Shown in pieces: positions 7,829-16,833 of a DNA stretch of 64,000 nucleotides (its first letter is position 1; each line of letters opens with the position of its first letter). This DNA is from Streptomyces seoulensis (GTDB lineage: Bacteria > Actinomycetota > Actinomycetes > Streptomycetales > Streptomycetaceae). The notes beneath the pieces were generated by a model. The model had not been told where the DNA came from and made no database searches. It was given only the letters and a program-made list of their open reading frames with translations. A program made the translations under genes and the position numbers. Location: assembly GCA_013364255.1 (NCBI GenBank), contig CP054936.1:4246853-4310852 (forward strand), read 5' to 3'.

Positions 7829-9538
7829 TCAGCTGCCGCCCAGGTTCCTGACCCAGTCGGTGGCCTGGCCGAACCAGTGGGTCAGTTCGGACCAGTAGCC
7901 GCGGCCGGTGCCGATCCAGCCCTGCAAGGGGCTCAGCTCCCAGATCAGCCAGCCCGCGACGAACAGGATGAGGATCGTGAACAGGCAGCCCTTCAGGCAG
8001 CCGAGTCCGGGGATCTTCATCGGGTTGGCGCCGCGCTGCCGCGGCGGCCGCGGCTCGCGCGCGGGCCGCTGGGGCTCGGGGGCGGGCGCCGGGGCGTACC
8101 GCTGGGGCTGCGCTTGCGGCTGCGGCTGCGGGGTCTGGCGGCGCGGCGGGGCCGGGGCGTACTGCTGCGGCTGCTGCTGCTGGTACTGCTGCTGATGCTG
8201 CTGCTGGCCGTAGCCGTAGCCGGGCTGCTGTTGCTGCGGGCGCTGCTGGGGCTGCTGCGGGCGGGCGACCTGCCGCTGCGGGCGGCGGCGCAGCGGGTCC
8301 TCGCCCGGGTCGAGGTACTGGGTCTGTTCGTTGCGGTCGCGGGCCGCGCGCAGCTGGGACTGCCAGGGGTGCGGCTGGTCGGGCTGCCGGCCCTGCTGGC
8401 CGGGGTGGCCCTGCTGGCCGGGCGGCTGCATCATGCGCGTCGGGTCGGGCGCGCCGGTGTGCGGCAGGACGCTGGTCGGGTCGGCGGCGCCGGCCGGAGT
8501 GCCGGTGTGCGGCAGGACGCTGGTCGCGCCGTTCGGGTCGTACCCCGGTGCGCCCTGCCCGTGCGGCAGCACCTGGGTGGGGTCGGCCGCGCCGGGCGCG
8601 CCGTCCGGCGCGGGCACGAAGGCCGGGTCCGGGTCGGGGGCGAGCAGCGCGCCGACGCCCTCGGCGGCGGCGATCTGCGCGGAGTTCGCGTGCACGCCGA
8701 CGCCCTCGGCGACGACGCGCAGGGCGCGGGCCAGGTTCTCGGCGCCGGGCCGCTCCTCGGGACTCTTGCGCAGACAGCGCTCCATCACCGTCCACAGCGG
8801 TTCGGGGACGGTGGAGGGGCGGCGCGGTTCGGCGCTCAGGTGCTGGTGCAGCACCTCCAGGGCGGAGCCGCCGCCGAACGGCGGCCGGCCGGTGACCAGC
8901 TCGTACAGCAGGATGCCGGCGCCGTAGACGTCCACGGCGGACGTCTGCGGGCGGCCCTCGGCCGACTCGGGCGCGACGTAGGCGGGGGTGCCGACGAACT
9001 CGTGGGTGCGGGTGAGGCCGGGCGAGTCGGCGAGGCGGGCGATGCCGAAGTCGGTCAGCATCGGGTGCAGCTGCCCGCCGTCCTGCTTCAGCAGCACGTT
9101 GGCCGGTTTCAGATCCCGGTGGACCACCCCGTCGGCGTGGCTGGCGGCCAGCGCGTCGCAGATCTGGGCGGTGAGCAGGGCGGCGGCGACCGGGGTGAAG
9201 GGGCCGTTCTCGCGCAGGTGGCGGTGGAGGTCGGGGCCGTCGACGAGGTCCATGACCAGCGCCAGCAGATCGCCCTCGACCACCAGGTCGCGGACCCGGA
9301 CGATGTTGGGATGGGTGAGCCGGAGCAGCACGGAGCGCTCCCGCAGGAACCGCATCACGACATCGGCGTCGTTCGCCAGCTCCTCCTTGAGGACCTTGAT
9401 GGCGACGGTCTCGCCGGGCTGGCCGGCCACGGCCGCCTCGGCGCCCGCGGTCTCCCGCTGGCGGGCTCGCCAGACGGTGCCCGTGGCGCCGCGCCCGAGC
9501 GGCTCCTCGAGCAGGTACTTACTGCCTACCGGCCGCAC
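7829..9538 (-). CDS. pkaA: Membrane Ser/Thr protein kinase (PkaA-like)
   Basis: A 569-aa kinase. The domain at residues about 5-280 has GRGATGTV, AIKVLKEE, HRDLKPAN, DFGIAR and APES. The long linker (about 300-510) contains three PDPT/VLPHTG-like Thr-containing repeats, plausible autophosphorylation sites, and a Gln-rich tract (QQPQQRPQQQQ and following). One transmembrane helix (GCLFTILILFVAGWLIW) lies near residue 530, with a short Trp-rich external tail. The GTG start (VRPVGSKYLLEEPLG) has GGGAG about 8 nt upstream; an ATG 4 nt earlier is out of frame. It lies 177 bp upstream of pkaB on the same strand. Confidence 0.9.
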   Translation of the reverse strand: MRPVGSKYLLEEPLGRGATGTVWRARQRETAGAEAAVAGQPGETVAIKVLKEELANDADVVMRFLRERSVLLRLTHPNIVRVRDLVVEGDLLALVMDLVDGPDLHRHLRENGPFTPVAAALLTAQICDALAASHADGVVHRDLKPANVLLKQDGGQLHPMLTDFGIARLADSPGLTRTHEFVGTPAYVAPESAEGRPQTSAVDVYGAGILLYELVTGRPPFGGGSALEVLHQHLSAEPRRPSTVPEPLWTVMERCLRKSPEERPGAENLARALRVVAEGVGVHANSAQIAAAEGVGALLAPDPDPAFVPAPDGAPGAADPTQVLPHGQGAPGYDPNGATSVLPHTGTPAGAADPTSVLPHTGAPDPTRMMQPPGQQGHPGQQGRQPDQPHPWQSQLRAARDRNEQTQYLDPGEDPLRRRPQRQVARPQQPQQRPQQQQPGYGYGQQQHQQQYQQQQPQQYAPAPPRRQTPQPQPQAQPQRYAPAPAPEPQRPAREPRPPRQRGANPMKIPGLGCLKGCLFTILILFVAGWLIWELSPLQGWIGTGRGYWSELTHWFGQATDWVRNLGGS

Positions 9539-9979
9539 GTCATGTGCTCCCTGCTGCTTGCTTGCCTGTCCCCCGCACCCGGGCGGGGCCCCGCGGGTTT
9601 CCGCCCCACTGTAGTGCCGCTCCTCGTGCGGGCTCAGGCTCTTGTGGACGACGTACGCGGGGGACGCCGGACATGTTCGAAGGGAAGACGCCGGACTCGG
9701 GGCCGTTGGTTGCCCGCACGCGGACGGGAGCGATCTCAAGGCGGTATCAAGCAGACATTCGCCGGGCACGGGTCAGGCACTTTTGGGGTCAGAGCCGACC
9801 AATCAAGATCACTTGGCGCCGGGCGGCGGGCGCGGTGTCAGTGGCAGGTGCGAGGATGCTGCCAGTTACTGACCGACGTGCTCGCGCGGCGGCGGGGGGT
9901 GGCCCGCGGTGGGGGACCGCGGGGCGGTTTCGCCCTCCCCGTCTCCCGGGCGCCCGTGCAGAAGGGACCGCTGACGGCG
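9539..9979. other. Divergent promoter region, pkaA / FHA-FtsK gene
   Basis: This 441-bp spacer lies between divergent genes. On the minus strand TACAGT (9608-9613) could be a pkaA -10 element, giving a leader of about 65 nt. Near 9800-9815 an inverted repeat with CAAG/CTTG arms (within CCAATCAAGATCACTTGG) could be an operator. No convincing coding frame is present. Confidence 0.4.
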
Positions 9980-12900
9980 ATGCAGATCCGGCTGACCGTC
10001 GTAGACCCGCTGGGCCCGCCCACGGCCCTGGGCCGCGCCGCGAGCTGCGACGTCCTGGTCACGGCCCCGGCGGGCACGGCCCTGGCCGCGGTGGCCTCGG
10101 CGCTCGCCGCCACGGCCGGCGGCGACGGAGCCGCCGCCGAGCGGGGCGGCCGGGAGCGCGGCGGCGGTGAGCGGGGCGGCCGGGAGCCCGGCGCGGGCCC
10201 GGTGGTGCTGTACGCCGGGGCGGAGCGGCTGGACACCCAGCGCTGCACGCTCGGCGAGCCGCCGCTGCTGGACGGCGCGGTGCTGTCCCTGGGCGCCCCC
10301 GCCGAGGCGGAGCCGCACCCCGAGCTGGACGAGGCCCCAACCCAGCTGCACGTGGTGGCGGGACCGGACGCGGGCGGGGTCCACCTGCTGCACGGCGGGC
10401 AGATCACCGTCGGCCGCTCCGCCGACGCCGACGTGCCGCTCGACGACCCCGACGTCTCCCGGCTGCACTGCGCCGTGACGGTCGCCCCGGACGGCCGGGT
10501 CTCGGTCGCCGACCTCGGCTCCACCAACGGCACGGTGCTGGACGGCCGGCCGATCGGCGGCCGCCCGGTCCGGTTCGCGCCCGGCGCGCTGCTGCGCATG
10601 GGCGAGTCGGCCCTGCGGCTGACCCCGGCCGCCGGCCCGTCGGCCCGTGTGGCCACGGCGCCGGACGGGGAGGGACAGGTACGGGTCGCGGGGAGCGGCG
10701 GCGGTGCCTCGGGGGCTTCCGGCGCTGCGGGTACGCCCGGCGCCTCGGGTACCTCCGGCGCCTCGGGTGCTTCGGGTGCGGGCGGTGGGGCGTACGCGCG
10801 TGGGGCGGGCGGTGCCGGACTCGGCGCGGGCGCCGCGACGACGGCGGGGACGGGTTCCGCGCCCGGTCTGAGCGTCGGCGGCGGCGCGTGGACGACGGCC
10901 GGCGGCCCCGGTGCGCCGGGTACGGCGGACGCGCCGCGCGTGACGGGTACGGCGGGCGCGTGGGGCGCGGCCGGCGCCGCGGGCCCGGCGGACGGCGGCG
11001 AGCACGGCTTCGCCGGATCGCCCGCGCTGCCCGCGCAGGGCCGCGCGCCCCGGATCGAGAGCCACGGCGGCGACACCCACGCGGGCCGCTTCGGTGCGGG
11101 CGCCGGCGCGGACACCTTCGTCCCCGAGCACCCGGACCACCTCGCCGAGGACGAGGGACGCGGCCGCAAGGGCACGCCCCTGCGGGGCACCGAGGTGCCG
11201 CAGGGGCTGCGCCGGCGCGGCGGGCTCGGGGCGTGGGCCCGGCGGCTGACCGGCGGGCGCGGCGAGGGCGCGGCGGTCCGCGGGGAGGCGTACGACGGCA
11301 CGGCGGCGCCCGGGCACGGCGACACGCCCGCGCCGTACGCGGGCCCGCAGCTGCCGGAGACCTGGCCGGACCCGGCGGCGCTGCTGCTGACCGCGCTCGG
11401 CCCGGGTCCCCGGCTGTGGGAGCGCGGTCCGGGGCACCCCGAGGCGCTGACGGTCCGGCTGGGCACGGCGGACCGGCCGGCCCCCGACGGTTCGGGGCGG
11501 CTGCTGCCCGCGGTGCCGGTGACCGCGGGGCTGCGCGAGGCGGGGGCGCTGGGCCTGGCCGGGCCGCGCGAGCGGCTGTCCGGGCTGGCCCGCGCGGTGC
11601 TGGCCCAGCTCGCCGCGCTGCACTCCCCCGAGACGCTCGAAATCGTCCTGATCAGCGCCGACCGCACCCGTACGACGGCGGAGCGCACGGCGGAGTGGTC
11701 GTGGCTCGGCTGGCTCCCCCATGTGCGGCCGGGGCACGGCCAGGACTGCCGGCTGCTGCTGGCCCACGACCGCGAACAGGCCGCGGCCCGCACGGACGAG
11801 CTGCTGCGCCGCCTGGACGACCACCTCGCCGACACCCGTCGCACCGGACAGCTCCCCGACGCCGACGACGGCGCCGACGCCTCGGACGCGGAGCGGACCG
11901 CGCGCGCGGGCGGCCGGCGGCCCTCCTGGGTCCGGGTCGAGGACGCGGGCGGCGCGGCGGACTTCACCGGCCCGTTCACCGTGGTGGTCGTGGACGGCGA
12001 CCCGGGCGGCGCCTCCGTGCGGGAGGCGGTGGCGCGGCTGGCGCAGGAAGGACCGCGGGCCGGGATACACGTGCTGTGCCTGGCCGAGGCGGCGCCCGCC
12101 TCGCCCGCCTCGCCGGTGACGGAGACGTACGACGCGGCGTGCGCGGTGTCGCCGGTGTTCCGCGAGTGCGGCGCCGTCGCGCTGCTCAGCGGTGACGTGG
12201 CGACGGCGCTGCGGCTGATGCGGGTGGCCCGGTCGGGGGCGGAGGCGTCCTCCGGCGGCGCGGCACCCCTCCCGAGCGACACGGCGGCCGTCCCGCACCC
12301 GCGGGAGCACCGGCGTCCGGAGTCCTCCGCCGCCGCCTCCCCCACCCCCGTCTCCCCCGGCACGGTCGCCGTCGTGGACGCCGTCTCCCCGGCCTGGGCC
12401 GAGCGGTTCGCGCGGGCGCTGGCGCCGCTGCGGGCGGCGGACGCGGCCGGCGGCGACCGGCCCGCGCGGGTGTCCGCGCCGCTGCCGCTGTCGGCGCGGC
12501 TGCTGGACGAGCTGGGGCTCGCCCGCGCCACCCCCGCCTCGCTCCAGGCGCGCTGGGCGGACGCGGCCGACGACACCGGGGCCCTGGGCGGACGCGCGGT
12601 GCTGATACTCGGCGCCGGTCCGCGCGGCCCGGTCTGCGCGGACCTCGTGGCCGACGGGCCGCACCTGCTGATCGAGGGGCCCGCCGGGAGCGGCCGTACG
12701 GAGCTGCTGCGCTCCGTGGTCGCCTCGCTCGCCTCGGCGGAGCGCCCGGACCGGCTCGGCGTCGTCCTGGTGGACGGCCGGGACGGCGTCGCGGCGGGCG
12801 GCGGCCACGGCGACGGGCTGCGCGTCTGTACGGACGTCCCGCATGTCACGACGCATCTGACCGCCAACGACCCGGTGCGCATGCGGGAGTTCGCGCAGTC

Positions 12901-13771
12901 GCTGAGCGCCGAGCTGAAGCGGCGGGCCGAGTTGCTCGGGCTGTCCTCCTTCGCCGAGTGGCACACCCGGCGGGAGGTGTCCGGCCGTATCGTCGCCCAG
13001 CGCACCGCCTCCGGCCGCAGCGTGCCGGGCCGCACCCCGGACCGGACGCGGCCGGCCGGTCCGACGGCGGGCGGTACGGCGCCGGGCGGTCCGTCCGGTG
13101 CGGCGGCCGGAGCGGGCGGTCCGGGACCGACCTCCGGGGCGGCCGATCTCGACGCCCCGCCCAGCTCCACCCTGCGGCTGCGGCCCGCCCTGGCCCGCTC
13201 GCGCGCGGCGGTGGTCCCGCCGCTGCCCCGGCTGGTCGTGGTCGTGGACGACCTGGACCTGCTGGTCTCGCCCGCGCTCGGCTCGCCCGGGCGGCCCGCG
13301 GCCGGCTCGGTGATCCGCGCGCTGGAGGCGGTGGCCCGGGACGGCGAGCGGCTCGGCGTCCACCTGGTGGCGGCGACGGCGCCCGGCGGCCGTACGGCGG
13401 AGACGGAACCGGCCCGCCGCGCCACGCTGCGGGTCGCGCTGGACGCGCCGGCCACCGGCCGCGGGAGCGCCGCCTCGCCGGCCGGAGAGCGGGAGCCGGG
13501 GGGCGAGCCGGCGCCCGGGCGGGGCCGGCTGACCGGCCCGGACGGCCGGGTGACGCCGTTCCAGGGCGGCCGGGTCACGGGCCGCATCCCGCGCACGGCG
13601 ACCCAGCGCCCCACGGTCGTCCCGCTGGAGTGGCACCGCATGGGCGACCCGCCGGCCCGCCGCACGGTACGGGAGCTGGGCAACGGGCCGACGGACCTGG
13701 CCCTGCTGGCCAGCGCGCTGGAACGGGCCGCACGGGAGGTGTCGGCCGCCCAGGTCCCCTCCCTGCTCTGA
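9980..13771 (+). CDS. FHA domain plus FtsK/EssC-like ATPase-fold protein
   Basis: A 1,263-aa protein. The N-terminus (1-100) resembles the ubiquitin-like/FHA1 region of EssC proteins. A canonical FHA domain follows (about 118-200: VGRS, SRLHC, LGSTNGT), with the Ser/His/Asn residues needed to bind phosphothreonine. Residues about 200-460 are Gly/Ala/Ser-rich and probably disordered. The C-terminal half has an FtsK/SpoIIIE-like fold in two parts; the second has the P-loop GPAGSGRT (900-907) with Arg906 where ATPases carry Lys, and a Walker B-like VVVVDDLD near 1085-1092. No transmembrane segment is seen. The ATG is chosen by homology to the conserved start. Its position facing two Ser/Thr kinases suggests a phospho-dependent partner. 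Whether it hydrolyses ATP is doubtful. Confidence 0.88.
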   Translation: MQIRLTVVDPLGPPTALGRAASCDVLVTAPAGTALAAVASALAATAGGDGAAAERGGRERGGGERGGREPGAGPVVLYAGAERLDTQRCTLGEPPLLDGAVLSLGAPAEAEPHPELDEAPTQLHVVAGPDAGGVHLLHGGQITVGRSADADVPLDDPDVSRLHCAVTVAPDGRVSVADLGSTNGTVLDGRPIGGRPVRFAPGALLRMGESALRLTPAAGPSARVATAPDGEGQVRVAGSGGGASGASGAAGTPGASGTSGASGASGAGGGAYARGAGGAGLGAGAATTAGTGSAPGLSVGGGAWTTAGGPGAPGTADAPRVTGTAGAWGAAGAAGPADGGEHGFAGSPALPAQGRAPRIESHGGDTHAGRFGAGAGADTFVPEHPDHLAEDEGRGRKGTPLRGTEVPQGLRRRGGLGAWARRLTGGRGEGAAVRGEAYDGTAAPGHGDTPAPYAGPQLPETWPDPAALLLTALGPGPRLWERGPGHPEALTVRLGTADRPAPDGSGRLLPAVPVTAGLREAGALGLAGPRERLSGLARAVLAQLAALHSPETLEIVLISADRTRTTAERTAEWSWLGWLPHVRPGHGQDCRLLLAHDREQAAARTDELLRRLDDHLADTRRTGQLPDADDGADASDAERTARAGGRRPSWVRVEDAGGAADFTGPFTVVVVDGDPGGASVREAVARLAQEGPRAGIHVLCLAEAAPASPASPVTETYDAACAVSPVFRECGAVALLSGDVATALRLMRVARSGAEASSGGAAPLPSDTAAVPHPREHRRPESSAAASPTPVSPGTVAVVDAVSPAWAERFARALAPLRAADAAGGDRPARVSAPLPLSARLLDELGLARATPASLQARWADAADDTGALGGRAVLILGAGPRGPVCADLVADGPHLLIEGPAGSGRTELLRSVVASLASAERPDRLGVVLVDGRDGVAAGGGHGDGLRVCTDVPHVTTHLTANDPVRMREFAQSLSAELKRRAELLGLSSFAEWHTRREVSGRIVAQRTASGRSVPGRTPDRTRPAGPTAGGTAPGGPSGAAAGAGGPGPTSGAADLDAPPSSTLRLRPALARSRAAVVPPLPRLVVVVDDLDLLVSPALGSPGRPAAGSVIRALEAVARDGERLGVHLVAATAPGGRTAETEPARRATLRVALDAPATGRGSAASPAGEREPGGEPAPGRGRLTGPDGRVTPFQGGRVTGRIPRTATQRPTVVPLEWHRMGDPPARRTVRELGNGPTDLALLASALERAAREVSAAQVPSLL

Positions 13772-13940
13772 CCCCGACGCCACCACCCACCTGGCGCGGG
13801 CCCGCCCCCCCAACCCCTCCTGCTACCCCCGCCACCCCCGTCGATGCACCGCGCGCCCGCCTCGACGCCCCATGTGACGAGCGCCTCTGACGGACAGTCA
13901 CGACGTGTTAACGATCGTCCGCCCGACACCGTCGGCGCTC

Positions 13941-13969
13941 TTGCCGACGCCCGGACCCCGGCGTAGACC
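13941..13969 (+). promoter_or_regulatory. Promoter for sugar ABC importer operon
   Basis: TTGCCG and TAGACC are separated by 17 bp, with the start codon about 56 nt downstream of the -10. An AT-richer patch just upstream (GTGTTAACGATCGTC, about 13905-13919) could hold an operator, but it is not a clean palindrome. Confidence 0.45.
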
Positions 13970-14025
13970 AGAGCGCACCGAGACAGCGCTCGGGCGTTCG
14001 ACGAGGAACGAAGAACGGGGCAGTG

Positions 14026-15423
14026 ATGCGCAGCACGAGCAGCACCATCCGGACACGCAGGGCGGCCAGGGCCGCGGCGGCCGTCGCCGCGGGAGCCCTC
14101 GCGCTCTCCCTCACCGCGTGCGGCGGGGGCGACGACGACAAGGCGGACGACGGCGGGAGCGGCACGCCGAGCGGGGGCGCGCAGACCGGCGCCACCGTCA
14201 CCCTCCCGAAGCTGGACGGCACGACCCTGGAGGTCGCCGCCGTCTGGACCGGCGCCGAACAGGCCAACTTCAAGAAGGTGCTCGCGGAGTTCACCAGGCG
14301 CACCGGCGCGAAGGTCACCTTCGTCCCCGCCCAGGACCCGATCATCAACTTCCTCGGTTCGAAGATCGCGGGCGGTCAGCCGCCGGACGTGGCGCTGCTC
14401 CCGCAGCCGGGCGCCATCAAGCAGGCCGTCGAGAAGAAGTGGGCCAAGCCGGTCGGCGCCGAGGCGCAGGCGCAGCTCACGAAGAACTACTCGCAGGGCT
14501 GGCAGGACATCGGCAAGGTCGGCGGCAAGCAGTACGGCGTCTACTACAAGGCCGCCAACAAGTCGCTGATCTGGTACAACGCCAAGGCCCTCCAGAACGC
14601 GGGGGCGAGCGAGCCCAAGACGTGGAAGGACCTGCTGTCCACCGCGCGGCAGGTCTACGACTCGGGCGTCACCCCGTTCTCGGTGGGCGGCGCCGACGGC
14701 TGGACGCTGACCGACTGGTTCGAGAACGTCTACCTGTCGCAGGCAGGCCCGGAGAAGTACGACCAGCTCGCCCAGCACAGGATCAAGTGGACGGACCCGT
14801 CGGTCAAGCAGGCCCTGACCACCCTCGCGCAGATCTGGTCCAAGAAGGACTACCTGGCGGGCGGCGCGGACGGCGCGCTCCAGACGGAGTTCCCGGCGTC
14901 GGTCACCCAGACCTTCACCGGCGGCGACCAGCCGAAGGCCGCCATGGTCTACGAGGGCGACTTCGCGCAGGTCAACATCGGTGAGACCAAGGCGAAGGTG
15001 GGCACGGACGCCAAGGTGTTCCCGTTCCCGGCGGTGGGCGCGAGCGCGCCGGTGGTGTCCGGCGGCGACGCGGCGGTGATCCTGAAGGACTCCAAGGCGG
15101 CGCAGGCGCTGGTGACCTTCCTCGCCTCGCCGGACGCGGCGGTGATCCAGGCGAAGCTCGGCGGCTACCTGTCGCCGAACAAGAACGTGCCGGAGTCGGC
15201 GTACCCGAACGAGGTGCAGCGCACGATCGCCAAGGCGCTGATCGCCTCCGGCGACGACTTCCGCTTCGACATGTCGGACCAGGCGCCGCAGGCGTTCGGC
15301 GGCACGCCCGGCAAGGGCGAGTGGAAGGACCTCCAGGACTTCCTGAAGAACCCGTCGGACGTGGCGGGCGCGCAGGCGAAGCTGGAGAAGGACGCGGCGG
15401 CGGCCTACGGCGGCGGGAGCTGA
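14026..15423 (+). CDS. Sugar ABC transporter substrate-binding lipoprotein
   Basis: A 465-aa extracytoplasmic binding protein. It has an Arg-rich signal peptide ending in the lipobox LTAC, so it is lipid-anchored at Cys, followed by an acidic low-complexity linker. The fold is of the family 1 solute-binding (MalE-like) type, with FKKVLAEFTRRTGAKV and the hinge-region segment YGVYYKAANKSLIWYN; it is closest in feel to alpha-glucoside binding proteins. GTG and ATG are adjacent; ATG (14026) is preferred because GGGG then has normal spacing. It is the first gene of the importer operon. The actual sugar cannot be read from sequence. Confidence 0.88.
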   Translation: MRSTSSTIRTRRAARAAAAVAAGALALSLTACGGGDDDKADDGGSGTPSGGAQTGATVTLPKLDGTTLEVAAVWTGAEQANFKKVLAEFTRRTGAKVTFVPAQDPIINFLGSKIAGGQPPDVALLPQPGAIKQAVEKKWAKPVGAEAQAQLTKNYSQGWQDIGKVGGKQYGVYYKAANKSLIWYNAKALQNAGASEPKTWKDLLSTARQVYDSGVTPFSVGGADGWTLTDWFENVYLSQAGPEKYDQLAQHRIKWTDPSVKQALTTLAQIWSKKDYLAGGADGALQTEFPASVTQTFTGGDQPKAAMVYEGDFAQVNIGETKAKVGTDAKVFPFPAVGASAPVVSGGDAAVILKDSKAAQALVTFLASPDAAVIQAKLGGYLSPNKNVPESAYPNEVQRTIAKALIASGDDFRFDMSDQAPQAFGGTPGKGEWKDLQDFLKNPSDVAGAQAKLEKDAAAAYGGGS

Positions 15424-15474
15424 TCCGATGGAACGCCCACACCAGGCACCCGGTGCGAGAGGGCGGGTGCGGCG

Positions 15475-16833
15475 ATGACGTCGGCCACGGCGGCGGGGGC
15501 CTCGCCCGCTCCCGCCCCGCCGTCCCCCGGCGCGCCCCGCGGCCGCAGGAGCGTGACCGGCACCCGCAAGGCGGTGGCGGCCCTGTTCCTGCTGCCCGCC
15601 CTGGTACTGCTCGGCGCGCTCGTGGTCTACCCGATCGGGTACTCGATCGTCCGCAGCTTCTACGACTCCTCCGGCGACCACTTCGCCGGGTTCGACAACT
15701 ACAAGGCCCTGTTCACCGACGACGGCATCCGCACCGCGCTGAAGAACAACGTGATCTGGGTGGTGTTCGCGCCGGCGGTCGCCACCGCGCTCGGCCTGGT
15801 CTTCGCGGTGCTGACCGAACGGGTGCGCTGGGGAACGGCGTTCAAGCTGGTCGTCTTCATGCCGATGGCGATCTCGATGCTGGCGGCCGGGATCATCTTC
15901 CGGCTGGTCTACGACCAGGACCCGGACAAGGGCGTCGCCAACGCGGTGTGGGTCGGGGTGCACGACACCTTCGCCCAGTCCTCCGCGTTCCCGAAGGCGC
16001 ACCCGGGCCGGAACTCGCCGCTCGCGCCGGACCACGGCGGCTTCCTCACCACCGCGCCGGTGCACGCCGGCCAGTGGGTGGCGCTGCCGCTGGTCGGCGT
16101 CGCCCCCGACCAGCTGCCGGACGGCGCGAAGCGGGCCGTACAGGCGAAGCCCGAGCCGGGGAAGATCACCGGCACCGCCTGGCAGGACTTCACCCGCGGC
16201 AAGGGCGTCGGGCGGCTCGGCGCGGTGGACCCGGCCGAGCTGGGCTACGACGGCATGCGCGTGGAGGCGGTCAAGGACGGCGAGGTGGTGGCGCGCGCGA
16301 AGGCCGCCGCCGACGGCACGTTCTCGCTGCCCGCCGAGGCGGACGGCGCCCGGCTGCGGCTGCCCGCGGCGAACTTCAAGGCGCCCTACAACGGGGTGGA
16401 CTGGCTCGGCCCGTCGCTGGTGACGCCGGCCATCATCGGGGCGTACGTGTGGATGTGGGCCGGGTTCGCGATGGTGCTGATCTCGGCCGGGCTGGCCGGG
16501 GTGCCGCGCGAGCTGCTGGAGGCGGCGCGGGTGGACGGCGCGAACGAGTGGCAGGTGTTCCGGCGGATCACCGTGCCGCTGCTGGCGCCGGTGCTCGCGG
16601 TCGTCGCGGTCACGCTGATGATCAACGTGCTGAAGATCTTCGACCTGGTCTTCATCATCGCGCCCGGCTCCTCCCAGGACGACGCCAACGTGCTGGCGCT
16701 GGAGCTGTACCGCAAGGGCTTCTCCGAGGGCCGGCCCGGCGTCGCCAGCGCGATCGCGGTGTTCCTGCTGCTGCTGGTGATCCCGGTGATGCTGTTCAAC
16801 ACGAGGCGCCTGAGGCGGGAGGTGCGGCGATGA
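15475..16833 (+). CDS. Sugar ABC importer permease with large extracytoplasmic insert
   Basis: A 452-aa MalF-type permease. The first helix (AVAALFLLPALVLLGALVVYP) and two more precede an insert of about 165 residues (145-312), after which the rest of the permease domain resumes, including the EAA loop (EAARVDGANEWQVFRRITVP) that contacts the ATPase. The insert contains a beta-rich stretch (MRVEAVKDGEVVARAKAAADGTFSLP) reminiscent of carboxypeptidase-regulatory-like Ig folds. Typical permeases of this family are about 300 aa. It overlaps the next permease by 4 bp. There is no ATPase gene in the operon, so a shared MsiK-type ATPase probably serves it (inference). Confidence 0.9.
   Translation: MTSATAAGASPAPAPPSPGAPRGRRSVTGTRKAVAALFLLPALVLLGALVVYPIGYSIVRSFYDSSGDHFAGFDNYKALFTDDGIRTALKNNVIWVVFAPAVATALGLVFAVLTERVRWGTAFKLVVFMPMAISMLAAGIIFRLVYDQDPDKGVANAVWVGVHDTFAQSSAFPKAHPGRNSPLAPDHGGFLTTAPVHAGQWVALPLVGVAPDQLPDGAKRAVQAKPEPGKITGTAWQDFTRGKGVGRLGAVDPAELGYDGMRVEAVKDGEVVARAKAAADGTFSLPAEADGARLRLPAANFKAPYNGVDWLGPSLVTPAIIGAYVWMWAGFAMVLISAGLAGVPRELLEAARVDGANEWQVFRRITVPLLAPVLAVVAVTLMINVLKIFDLVFIIAPGSSQDDANVLALELYRKGFSEGRPGVASAIAVFLLLLVIPVMLFNTRRLRREVRR

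Noticed and set aside
13902..13920. GTGTTAACGATCGTC considered as a LacI-type operator of the sugar importer
   Set aside because: The halves do not form a convincing palindrome; kept only as a remark in the promoter entry.
9838..16065. A 2,075-codon open frame on the minus strand opposite the FHA-FtsK and importer genes
   Set aside because: It is an antisense shadow produced by extreme GC bias: the amino-acid composition is Arg/Ser/Pro/Ala noise, no motif is present, and the plus-strand frames encode recognisable proteins.
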